A DNA stretch of 7,183 bases from JBLXBZ01 sp048265185 (lineage in GTDB: Bacteria > Pseudomonadota > Alphaproteobacteria > Rhizobiales > Stappiaceae). The position numbers and the translations under genes were made by a program. Of this stretch, positions 1 to 6,335 are shown one piece after another. The stretch lies in NCBI GenBank assembly GCA_048265185.1, contig JBLXBZ010000025.1:1-7183 (forward strand), in the 5' to 3' direction. The notes under the pieces are model-generated. The model had not been told where the DNA came from. It saw only the letters and a list, made by a program, of their open reading frames with translations, and made no database searches. The stretch's first letter is position 1. Each line of letters starts with the position of its first letter.

Positions 1-1469
1 GGCTGCTGGGACAACGCCTGATAACAAAGCACCCGTTGCGCCCAAGCGTGGTCAGACAGGACCTCCAGAGCCTGAAGGCAATAATCCCTGGCCTCAGGCT
101 CGCCACGCAAACGCGCTAGAAAACCGCGCAACGCTTGCCACTGAGCAAGCAGCTGCGCCTGACGTCTAGCATCGGGTTGAGGAAAGAACTTGGCCAGATC
201 GGCGAGGCAGTCATCCACTTCGTCTAACCGAGCCGAAATGATTAAAGCCCAGCCATGCAACACGATCAGCCGGGTCGTGCTGTTGAACAAATCTTGCGGA
301 AGTTCACTACGCCACTTCATGAAATGCGAAACGTTGTCGCCGATGAGCAGCTGCTCCTGCCCGTAGCGCTGTAAGAAGTTGGCTGCGACTTCTGGCTGTC
401 CTGCCCACAGGGCGTGCTCCACCGCCTCACGCATTTCACCGCGATTGGCAAACCACTGACAGGCACGCAGGTGCGTCTGGGTGGGTGATGCTACACCTGG
501 CATGCGTTGCAACATCAACGCTAGCGGCCGCCACAGGCGATACCATTCACCACAGTTATCGGTTTGACGAATGAACAGCTGGGACGTCTTGAGTACATCG
601 AGAAGGTCATTTCCTATGCCGTCGAGGACATGCTCACACAGCTGCGATGAAAAGCGCGGCATGCGCGCCAACGCGAACAGCGCGCGGCAGATATCCTCAC
701 TCTGCCCCTCAAGCACTTCGCGCTGCACATAATCCCGCAACAATGAAGTACCGGCGGTCAACCGCTCACGAACCGCCTGCTCATCTGCATTCAATAACAG
801 CAAACTGACACCCGCCAACCACCCTTCGCTGCCCGCCAATAGTTGCTTGAACGTGTCATCGGCGAGCTCCAGACGGTGTGCTTTGAGCAACAACCGCAGC
901 TCGCTAGCCGTCAGCGCCAGCGCCTCGGCTTCCAGCTCGAACAAGTCACCTTGCAGCAATAGCCTGGGTAGCTTCCAAGCGGGTTGCCGACGGCTGCTAA
1001 CCCACCAGCTGACGGATTCGGGCCCCCTTTCGATAAGCAAGTCGAGGCAGGCGTCGAACGGCGCGGTTACCTCTCTCGGATAATCATCCAACATGATCCA
1101 AAGCGGCCGCGGAAAATCATTCAGCAGGTTGATGAGATCTTGCTGAACGTCCCCACTCTCTGAAGTTGTACCGCTTAATACCCGGCGCAGCTGTGAACAC
1201 AGAGCTTCAGCAGAGAAAGCCCTGCCGCCGAGATCAAGCCATACGAGATGTGTATCGGCAGGCACCATCCGCGCGCACTCATTCATGAGTACGCTCTTGC
1301 CAAACCCGGCGGGTGCGCAGATCAAACGCAGTCGACAACGGGCCTCGAGCAGTGCATCGACGAGTCGTGGCCTTGGTATATGCAGCGGTGGAAGACGTGG
1401 AATAGTCGCAACTTGAACCTGCGCGGCGGCTTCTGTGCTGAGGGCACCAGGGTTGAAGCGTACGGACAT
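1..1469 (-). CDS. MalT-like LuxR-family transcriptional regulator with N-terminal STAND ATPase (partial, C-terminus off the window)
   Basis: I read this frame directly: 489 codons without a stop, running off the left edge. Residues 32-43 (PRPRLVDALLEA) resemble the segment that precedes the P-loop in MalT-type regulators. A Walker A loop, APAGFGKS, lies at residues 52-59 and a Walker B segment, LWIMLDDY, at 123-130. VSSRRQPAWKLPRL at 157-170 matches the sensor-like stretch that follows, and EGWLAG at 216-221 matches the GW(x)AG motif of this family. From about residue 330 onward the sequence is helical and repeat-like. Known relatives are about 850-900 residues and end in a LuxR-type helix-turn-helix; that DNA-binding part is not visible here. 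The ATG at 1469 is chosen because the P-loop then sits at the usual distance and a TTGACA element lies about 55 bases upstream. The ribosome binding site is weak (AGAGAAA). The gene lies just after the DUF1302-DUF1329 operon terminator on the same strand, which suggests (inference) that it regulates that operon. Confidence 0.88.
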   Translation of the reverse strand, partial: MSVRFNPGALSTEAAAQVQVATIPRLPPLHIPRPRLVDALLEARCRLRLICAPAGFGKSVLMNECARMVPADTHLVWLDLGGRAFSAEALCSQLRRVLSGTTSESGDVQQDLINLLNDFPRPLWIMLDDYPREVTAPFDACLDLLIERGPESVSWWVSSRRQPAWKLPRLLLQGDLFELEAEALALTASELRLLLKAHRLELADDTFKQLLAGSEGWLAGVSLLLLNADEQAVRERLTAGTSLLRDYVQREVLEGQSEDICRALFALARMPRFSSQLCEHVLDGIGNDLLDVLKTSQLFIRQTDNCGEWYRLWRPLALMLQRMPGVASPTQTHLRACQWFANRGEMREAVEHALWAGQPEVAANFLQRYGQEQLLIGDNVSHFMKWRSELPQDLFNSTTRLIVLHGWALIISARLDEVDDCLADLAKFFPQPDARRQAQLLAQWQALRGFLARLRGEPEARDYCLQALEVLSDHAWAQRVLCYQALSQQ

Positions 1470-1498
1470 AGCGAGGTTTCTCTTATTCGTATCAATCC

Positions 1499-1528
1499 AT
1501 TGAGGAACGCGTTGAGCGCTGCTGTCAA
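1499..1528 (-). promoter_or_regulatory. Possible sigma-70 promoter for the LuxR-family regulator
   Basis: Read on the minus strand, a perfect -35 hexamer TTGACA (1528-1523) is followed after 18 bases by CTCAAT (1504-1499), a poor -10 matching three of six consensus bases. The predicted transcript would start near 1492, giving a leader of about 23 bases before the ATG at 1469. It lies after the intrinsic terminator of the upstream operon, so the regulator would need its own promoter. The -35 match is the only strong part of this call. Confidence 0.35.
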
Positions 1529-1688
1529 CACCCACTCCTGGGCAGTCGACGTCTTTCAATCGATGGGCATGCGCCGTAATAACCTGCACGATTGTGGCTC
1601 TCTTGTCGACTCGCCTTGCAAGCAAAACCACCCGGACTGGTTGGATACCGATCTCTAATGGCTGAAAAATATCACTCCTGCTGTGCCG

Positions 1689-1719
1689 AAAATAAAAAAG
1701 GCGGCCAACTGGCCGCCTT
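1689..1719 (-). terminator. Rho-independent terminator of the DUF1302-DUF1329 operon
   Basis: A perfect 10-bp inverted repeat, AAGGCGGCCA (1698-1707) and TGGCCGCCTT (1710-1719), is separated by only two bases, so the inner pair probably opens to make a four-base loop. In the minus-strand transcript it is followed at once by a U-rich tract (TTTTTTATTTT, overlapping the 1699-1689 side). It begins 25 bases after the DUF1329 stop codon. The plus-strand exit is not T-rich, so it should work mainly on minus-strand transcription. It separates the operon from the regulator gene. Confidence 0.9.
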
Positions 1720-1743
1720 ATTCACCGTACAGATGCTACTTGA

Positions 1744-3105
1744 TCAGCGCACCCCTGCATTACGCAATGCAGCAGGCGTAAAGTCGCGGGCGGACGCTTT
1801 GTAGCCGAATTCGTGCGCTGGTTCTTCATTACTCAAGCCGATGGCGATATAGCGCCCCGAGATAATGTCGTAAAGCGCCTCGAAGGCATAGGCCGGCACC
1901 TTGTGCTGATAGTACTGCAACATGTGCGCCTCACCGACGCGCCACAATTGGCCGCGGCCGTCGTACAACTCGGACTGCACAATAGTCCAGGTATCTTCAT
2001 CTACGAAGAAACGACGCTTGGCGTAGATGTTGCGCTCACCCTCCTTGAGGTTGGCTTCGATCTCCCAGACACGATGCAACTCGTAACGCGCGAGATCCTG
2101 ATTGACGTGACCGGCTTTCAGAATGTCGCTGTACTGCACGTCGCTAGAATTGATCTCGTAGCTGTTGTAAGGGATATACAACTCCTTCTTACCGACCAGC
2201 TTCCAATCGTAGCGATCAGGCGCACCGCTAAACATGTCGAAGTTGTCAGTAGTCCGCATGCCGTCTGCTGCGGTACCTGGACCGTCATAGGCAACCTGCG
2301 GGGCACGACGCACACGACGCTGGCCGGCGTTATAAATCCAGGCCTGCCGCGGCTCTTTCACCTGATCCAACGAATCGTGTACGAGCAGAACGTTACCAGC
2401 AAGACGCGACGGTGCTGTTACCCGCTGCTTAAAGAAAAGCAACGCGTTCTTGGCGCGCTCTGCATCCAGATCCGTCATGTCGCTGGGGAAAGCCACTTCG
2501 TCTTCGAAGTGCACCAAGGTGTAACTACCATTGGTTTGTGGAGTTGCCTGGACAATGTTGCGGCGAACGTTGCCGCCGCGGTACCGCGTAATGTGGTTCC
2601 AGACGACCTCCAGGCCGTTCTTCGGGATAGGGAATGCGTAGTAGCGGGTATCGGAAAAATTGGCAATAGCGTTACCACCGTCAACCAACTCGGTATTTAA
2701 AGCGCTTTTTTTGGCTGCTTCGTAGATGCGGTCTGGCACTGCTGCAGTGCGGTGGGTTGGAAAGACCCGCATCTTGTACGTTTCTGGATAACGCTTGAAC
2801 ATCGCCTGCTGGCCCGCCGTCAGCTTGTCCTTATATTGATCGACATTCTGCGCGGTGATAACGAACTCAGGCTGTTCGCTTTTGAAGGGATTGGTCAGAT
2901 GCCCGTCATCCAGCGGTGCGGCATCGGTGGACAAACCGCCTGTCCAGGCTGGAATCGTTCCTTCGGCGTTACCCGCCTTCTCGGCACCGAGCGGAGTCAA
3001 AGTATTGCCGAGCTTTGCGGCTTCCTCTGGAGAGACTGCAGCCATCACGCTGCTTGCCAGCAGCGAGAAGGCCAAGACACTGAATAATTTTTTTGTTGTT
3101 TTCAT
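1744..3105 (-). CDS. DUF1329 (LolB-like) secreted periplasmic or outer-membrane-associated protein
   Basis: The product is 453 residues. It starts with a clear Sec signal peptide: KTTKK basic N-region, a hydrophobic core at about 7-20, and predicted cleavage after VMA at residue 22. The mature start (SPEEAAKLGN), the segment EGTIPAWTGGL at 48-58 and FPIPKNGLEVVWNHI at 158-172 are what I recognise as DUF1329 landmarks. The family is described as LolB-like in fold, and it is usually encoded beside a DUF1302 protein, as here. There is no lipobox cysteine at the cleavage site, so it is probably soluble in the periplasm and not lipid-anchored. The start ATG is supported by AGGA at 3120-3117, ten bases upstream. 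It is the second gene of the operon, 108 bases after DUF1302. The molecular role is unknown; a part in moving a hydrophobic substrate or lipid through the envelope with DUF1302 is inference from the fold and pairing. I recall the P. aeruginosa counterpart as PA3922. Confidence 0.9.
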   Translation of the reverse strand: MKTTKKLFSVLAFSLLASSVMAAVSPEEAAKLGNTLTPLGAEKAGNAEGTIPAWTGGLSTDAAPLDDGHLTNPFKSEQPEFVITAQNVDQYKDKLTAGQQAMFKRYPETYKMRVFPTHRTAAVPDRIYEAAKKSALNTELVDGGNAIANFSDTRYYAFPIPKNGLEVVWNHITRYRGGNVRRNIVQATPQTNGSYTLVHFEDEVAFPSDMTDLDAERAKNALLFFKQRVTAPSRLAGNVLLVHDSLDQVKEPRQAWIYNAGQRRVRRAPQVAYDGPGTAADGMRTTDNFDMFSGAPDRYDWKLVGKKELYIPYNSYEINSSDVQYSDILKAGHVNQDLARYELHRVWEIEANLKEGERNIYAKRRFFVDEDTWTIVQSELYDGRGQLWRVGEAHMLQYYQHKVPAYAFEALYDIISGRYIAIGLSNEEPAHEFGYKASARDFTPAALRNAGVR

Positions 3106-3162
3106 ACGCTTCCAGTTCCTCTTGATCTTGTTTTGGCCGGAGGCCTTGTATGTAGACTGGCG

Positions 3163-3193
3163 CGTAGCGGAGCTCTCATAAGAGCTCCGTACG
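3163..3193 (-). repeat. Long intercistronic hairpin between DUF1302 and DUF1329
   Basis: CGGAGCTCT (3168-3176 on the plus strand) pairs perfectly with AGAGCTCCG (3181-3189) across the four-base loop CATA. The stem extends by CGTA/TACG (3163-3166 with 3190-3193) past one bulged base at 3167, giving 13 base pairs. Neither side is followed by a T-run, so it is not a standard intrinsic terminator. It starts about 20 bases after the DUF1302 stop and ends about 45 bases before the DUF1329 Shine-Dalgarno. Such hairpins between genes can protect the upstream message from 3' exonucleases or set the ratio of the two proteins; that role is inference. Confidence 0.75.
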
Positions 3194-3213
3194 GCGATAC
3201 TGAAATAGCCTCC

Positions 3214-5019
3214 TTAGAAGTTCACGCCCATGCTCAGGGCAAGAAAGTCGCGATCAACCAGCGTGTTGTAGTCGCCACCGAAGAAATCGGTATAGGACAG
3301 GCTGGCCGTATAGCGGTTCTGATAGACAGCGTCGACGCCAACGCTCACAGCTTTCGAGCCTTCGTTGAACAGACCGTTCGGTCCGTAACCGTCCACATCG
3401 TGGGAGAAGGACACGTTTGGCGTGAGGTTTACGCCAGCGAATACGTTGCTGTAATCCGCAAGTGCACGCAGGCGGTAGCCCCAGGAATTGGCAGTTACGA
3501 AGCCTTCATCACCGTACGCAGCAAGTTGAGTAGCGTCGTCCGGCGTTCCGTAGATCGAATCCCGGCCATAACGCAGCTCGCTTGTACTCTCCAACGCACC
3601 TACGTGAGCGTAGCCAATCTCGCCCACTACGGTCACCCGCCCGGCGCCCAGCACTTGGTCAAAGAAATGGGTGAACGTTGTCTGAACTTGGGTGATCTCT
3701 TTACGGTTGTAACCCCGATTGTCCGCGCCGAACCGGCTAGCTACGGGCGATGTACCTGGCGCAATCGGATTGAGCACGGCACGGGTTACGTCGGTGGTAT
3801 TGATCTGAACCGGAGCGTTAGGGCGGTAGCTCACTTCACCGGACCAAGCTGTTCCAGTAGGCAGTGTGGTCGAGAAGCTCAGACCATACAGACGGATGTC
3901 TTCAGGATACTCGAGATAATACTGCCCCTGGCCAAGCATCACGCTCTGAGCCAGCCCCGCCCCAGAACCAGGCGCAATCCTGTTGGCCGCGCCAATGATA
4001 CGCGGCAGGGCAGCAGCAGTCGCTAGACCTGCCGATTGAGTACCCACGATCGGCGTGCGGCTGTGATAGTTCATGAAGTACGCACCATACTCAGTGGCAT
4101 CGCCGAGCCAGCGTAGCGCCAACCCGAACTGGCCGGAGTCACGCGCATCGCGATCGCCCCCCCGCGGCATCACTACGCCTTCAGACGTCACATCGAACCC
4201 TTGACCGAGCGCTGCGGCGACAGGTTGCAATTGTCTGATAGCTGGGTTACCGACGTGGTAGTTACTGTCACAACCGTCCTGTACAACATCCGAGCCGAAG
4301 AACGTACCGCAGTTATCGACAATCGTTTGATCCCACTCAAGCTGGTAGAACGCCTCCATGCTTAACCGATCACTAACACTCTGCGACACATAAAGCATGT
4401 TCACCGGGATCAAGCCTTCCTTGATCTCGGCGCCAGGACGGCGGAACGCCGCTGCATCTAGCGGGTTGATCGAGTTGATCGAGTTGCCAATGAACGTACT
4501 TTCGCCCCAGCTAACAACCTGCTTACCAACCCGGACTGTGCCTGGCAGATCACCCAGATAATAGTTGTGGTACAGGAAGGCATCCAAGATCTGAGCGCCA
4601 GAGGACTGAGCAGCCTCTTTACGATTTTCGTCACTGATGTCCTTAAACAGACGATCTTCGTCTTTCAACTCAAAGTCATACCAGTACTTGCCGCGAATAA
4701 ATGCGCCGCTATCGCCATAGCGCAATTCAAGATCGTGAATACCTTTGAAAATCTTGGAGAAGGTCTCGCCCTTCTTGAAGTTCAAACGGCCGTCATCACC
4801 AGTCTGCGTGTATCCAGTACCGCCATTATTGATACCTACCAAATCCATATCCCGGTCCGTCGTCGACCAGCTGGCGCCGATCGACATCGCCGAGTCCAAC
4901 TGCCCCTCCACTTCCCCAATATTGAATGTGACAGCGTAAGCGGGTGATGCAATGCCCAACGCGACCGCGAGGGCCAGGGTCTTGGGCTGGAAGATTCCTT
5001 GCCTTGTTGTTTTTGTCAT
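3214..5019 (-). CDS. DUF1302 family predicted outer-membrane beta-barrel protein
   Basis: The product is 601 residues from the chosen start. A signal peptide covers residues 1-29 (hydrophobic core TLALAVALGIA, cleavage after AYA), followed by the DUF1302-type mature start VTFNIGEVEGQLDSAMSIGA. Other family-like segments are GKQVVSWGESTFIGNSIN (165-182), INPLDAAAFRRPGAEIKEG (184-202) and a closing strand ending in phenylalanine (LALSMGVNF), the usual last residue of an outer-membrane barrel. Alternating strands with many Gly, Tyr and Trp fill the second half. Cys237 and Cys250 may form a disulfide in an exposed loop. An upstream in-frame ATG at 5085 is rejected as start: it would add 22 residues before the signal peptide and lacks a good ribosome site, while ATG 5019 has AGGAG six bases before it. 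First gene of the operon with DUF1329. Substrate unknown; I recall PA3923 as the P. aeruginosa counterpart. Confidence 0.9.
   Translation of the reverse strand: MTKTTRQGIFQPKTLALAVALGIASPAYAVTFNIGEVEGQLDSAMSIGASWSTTDRDMDLVGINNGGTGYTQTGDDGRLNFKKGETFSKIFKGIHDLELRYGDSGAFIRGKYWYDFELKDEDRLFKDISDENRKEAAQSSGAQILDAFLYHNYYLGDLPGTVRVGKQVVSWGESTFIGNSINSINPLDAAAFRRPGAEIKEGLIPVNMLYVSQSVSDRLSMEAFYQLEWDQTIVDNCGTFFGSDVVQDGCDSNYHVGNPAIRQLQPVAAALGQGFDVTSEGVVMPRGGDRDARDSGQFGLALRWLGDATEYGAYFMNYHSRTPIVGTQSAGLATAAALPRIIGAANRIAPGSGAGLAQSVMLGQGQYYLEYPEDIRLYGLSFSTTLPTGTAWSGEVSYRPNAPVQINTTDVTRAVLNPIAPGTSPVASRFGADNRGYNRKEITQVQTTFTHFFDQVLGAGRVTVVGEIGYAHVGALESTSELRYGRDSIYGTPDDATQLAAYGDEGFVTANSWGYRLRALADYSNVFAGVNLTPNVSFSHDVDGYGPNGLFNEGSKAVSVGVDAVYQNRYTASLSYTDFFGGDYNTLVDRDFLALSMGVNF
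4465..4486 (+). repeat. 9-bp tandem repeat inside the DUF1302 gene
   Basis: GTTGATCGA occurs twice head to tail (4465-4473 and 4474-4482) and is followed by a partial third copy, GTTG. On the coding strand it encodes the repeated tripeptide in NSINSINPLD, within a conserved-looking DUF1302 segment near residues 179-188. It keeps the frame. It may simply reflect the conserved protein motif and not recent slippage. Confidence 0.6.
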
Positions 5020-5025
5020 GAGGCG

Positions 5026-5030
5026 CTCCT
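5026..5030 (-). promoter_or_regulatory. Shine-Dalgarno that fixes the DUF1302 start
   Basis: Read on the minus strand, AGGAG (5030-5026) lies six bases upstream of ATG 5019, ideal spacing for a Pseudomonas ribosome site. It selects the start that puts the signal peptide at the extreme N-terminus, against the longer reading from ATG 5085. Confidence 0.85.
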
Positions 5031-5051
5031 GGTTGGTTCGAAGTACGTTCA

Positions 5052-5075
5052 CCCTACCCACACGAAGGTAGAGGG
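5052..5075 (-). promoter_or_regulatory. Predicted leader hairpin upstream of DUF1302
   Basis: CCCTACC (5052-5058) faces GGTAGAG (5067-5073) across an eight-base loop, giving a seven-pair stem with one G-U-type pair in the minus-strand transcript. It would lie about 30-55 bases before the DUF1302 start, in the probable 5' untranslated leader. It may affect message stability or ribosome loading, but the structure is short and could be chance. Confidence 0.4.
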
Positions 5076-5105
5076 TTAAGCGCACTAAGGTTTGATTTGC
5101 TTTGT

Positions 5106-5139
5106 CATTCTTAAGTATGAATGGCCTCCCCAGTACTGG
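5106..5139 (-). promoter_or_regulatory. Cluster of operator-like palindromes upstream of the DUF1302-DUF1329 operon
   Basis: Two inverted repeats lie 87-120 bases upstream of the DUF1302 ATG. CATTC (5106-5110) and GAATG (5119-5123) are perfect complements eight bases apart, and CCAGTACTGG (5130-5139) is a perfect 10-bp palindrome. Between and overlapping them, the minus strand reads GGGGAGG (5131-5125), like the first seven bases of the MalT box GGGGAKGAGG known in enterobacteria. A weak -10-like CATACT (minus strand, about 5119-5114) falls inside the first repeat. This is the most likely control region of the operon. Which protein binds, and where transcription starts, cannot be read from the sequence. 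Confidence 0.4.
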
Positions 5140-5602
5140 CCTGCAACCGGATAGCTGCCAGCGCAGCGGATGACCTTCGACGAAGCTACCCGAGAGCTTA
5201 GCCGCCAGTCAAAGAGACGCAACCCTCTAAATAGAGCAGTTGCGATGCTGTTCGCGAGGATTTAGGCGGAGCTGAGCGCAACTGGTCGTCGTTTACTCGA
5301 ACAGCCGAGCTCCACGCGGGCACAGGCACTATCCGCCGCGACGAACAAACACTCAGCGATGCGCAAGAGCGTTACCAAAGCGCAACGCGTGGGGCGAAAC
5401 GAAACAGCCGGAAGGGAATGGAACGCCAACGCTTACGGAGACCAGAACCGCTGCCGAGGCGCGAAGACAGAGCGACACAGCCTGTCGGAAGGAAGCCTTT
5501 AGGCCGATGCGAGAAAGACCACCGCGAATTTTTTTCGCTTAGGTCCCAAGCCGCGATCCGGACGCTTACAGATGTGCGACTTTAGTGCCAGCGGGTAACT
5601 CG
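5140..5602. other. Unassigned intergenic stretch with strong A-over-T asymmetry; no gene supported
   Basis: This stretch separates the end of the phosphoribosyltransferase gene from the operon control region. From 5341 to 5520 I counted on the plus strand A 59, T 15, G 57, C 49, a strong A/T skew. One plus-strand frame (5235-5582, 116 codons) is free of stops but has no start codon before an ATG at 5418. Its predicted product is arginine-rich and resembles no family I know, so I do not call it coding. A small inverted repeat, GCGAA and TTCGC around five T (5524-5538), is present. I see no clear intrinsic terminator for the phosphoribosyltransferase gene. An unannotated RNA, a decayed gene or a dispersed intergenic repeat are all possible. 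Confidence 0.5.
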
Positions 5603-6160
5603 TTACATGCCTTTAACAGCAAAAATGCCAGGCGCGTTCCGCCAGTAACCTTTGTAGTCCATGCCATAGCCGAACACGTAGCGATCGACGCAGCTGAGCC
5701 CAACATAATCAGCCTTAAGATCTGGACGCGCCTTGCGCTGATGATCCTTATCGACCAGCACCGCAGTGTGCACAGCGGCAGCGCCGGCATGCCGGCAAAA
5801 ATCAATGATTGCGCCGAGCGTGTGCCCTTCGTCGAGGATGTCATCGATAATCAGCACATCACGATCCATGAACGAGATTTCTGGCTTGGCTTTCCAGAAC
5901 AGCTCGCCTCCGCTCGTTTCGTTGCGATAACGCGTCGCATGCAGGTAGGAGAGTTCCAGCGGGAAATTGAGCTTGGTAACCAGCTTCCCCGAGAAGATCA
6001 GCCCCCCGTTCATCACGCAGAACACCACAGGGTTTCGGTCGGCCAGTTCAGCATTGATTTTCACGGCGACTGCGTCGATTGCCGCTTCGACCTCGGCGTC
6101 GGAATAAAGGCAGTCGGCTTCAGCCATGATCTGGCGGACGTGTGCAAGATCGACGGACAT
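5603..6160 (-). CDS. hpt: Hypoxanthine-guanine phosphoribosyltransferase
   Basis: The cytoplasmic enzyme transfers phosphoribosyl from PRPP to hypoxanthine or guanine, making IMP or GMP in purine salvage. The 185-residue product has the type I phosphoribosyltransferase PRPP loop VLIIDDILDEGHTL at 102-115, with the paired acidic residues Asp106 and Asp107. The C-terminal part has the HPRT layout: VDKDHQRK near 136-143, then DYVGLSCVDRYVFGYGMDY at 151-169, close to the family DYVGF-x-IPD-xFVVGYGLDY, and WRNAPGIFAV at 173-182. Loop I reads MNGG (50-53), where many HPRTs have KGS or KGG; this seems normal for the Pseudomonas form, from memory. ATG 6160 has GGAG seven bases upstream (6171-6168). 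It diverges from upp across 175 bases, so the two salvage genes share a control region. In Pseudomonas the same gene sits beside upp (recalled as PA4645). Length is normal and nothing is broken. Confidence 0.92.
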   Translation of the reverse strand: MSVDLAHVRQIMAEADCLYSDAEVEAAIDAVAVKINAELADRNPVVFCVMNGGLIFSGKLVTKLNFPLELSYLHATRYRNETSGGELFWKAKPEISFMDRDVLIIDDILDEGHTLGAIIDFCRHAGAAAVHTAVLVDKDHQRKARPDLKADYVGLSCVDRYVFGYGMDYKGYWRNAPGIFAVKGM

Positions 6161-6335
6161 GGCGATGCTCCAAGACAGTTGAAAGATGAAGCAGCTCGAT
6201 CAGCCGCCCTCAAATTAAGGGGCGCGACGATACCGATGCAGCCAGGCACAGGGCAAGCCCTCTCGGATACATCAATAGCCGCTAACACCCTGATGCATTA
6301 ATCTACGCCGGTTTATTCGACCGCCGGAGCCAGCC
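6161..6335. promoter_or_regulatory. Divergent control region between hpt and upp
   Basis: This 175-base spacer must hold promoters for both salvage genes, but I find no convincing -35/-10 pair on either strand. The only visible symmetry is AGGGC (6250-6254) and GCCCT (6257-6261), two bases apart, which could be an operator half-site pair but is too tight for a hairpin. Both flanking genes have GGAG ribosome sites at its ends. Confidence 0.5.

Noticed and set aside
1248..1658. A 136-codon plus-strand open frame over the regulator start
   Set aside because: It overlaps the Walker A coding region of the regulator on the other strand and its product has no protein-like features I recognise.
1813..2700. 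A 295-codon plus-strand open frame opposite the DUF1329 gene
   Set aside because: It lies entirely antisense to a clear secreted protein gene, shows no domain or signal I recognise, and such long antisense frames are common in GC-rich genes.
3133..4026. A 297-codon plus-strand open frame opposite the DUF1302 gene
   Set aside because: It is antisense to the 3' half of DUF1302, has no good ribosome site or recognisable motif, and crosses the intercistronic hairpin.
5020..5085. A longer DUF1302 start at ATG 5085
   Set aside because: It would place 22 basic residues before the signal peptide and cross the predicted leader hairpin; ATG 5019 has an ideal AGGAG.
5142..5160. A sigma-54-like promoter (TGGCAG ... 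TTGCA on the minus strand)
   Set aside because: The distance between the GG and GC elements is 13 bases where sigma-54 promoters need 10, so it would not be on the right helix face.
5524..5538. GCGAA-TTTTT-TTCGC as a terminator for hpt or for a plus-strand transcript
   Set aside because: The stem has only five pairs and the T-run is the loop, not the tail, so it does not fit an intrinsic terminator on either strand.
5418..5582. A 55-codon arginine-rich plus-strand frame beginning at ATG 5418
   Set aside because: The purine-rich bases before it are too close to the ATG for a ribosome site, the product looks like random GC-rich translation, and a second frame is equally open.
5585..6301. A 238-codon plus-strand open frame across hpt
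   Set aside because: It is the antisense shadow of hpt, whose PRPP-loop motif and ribosome site settle the true strand.
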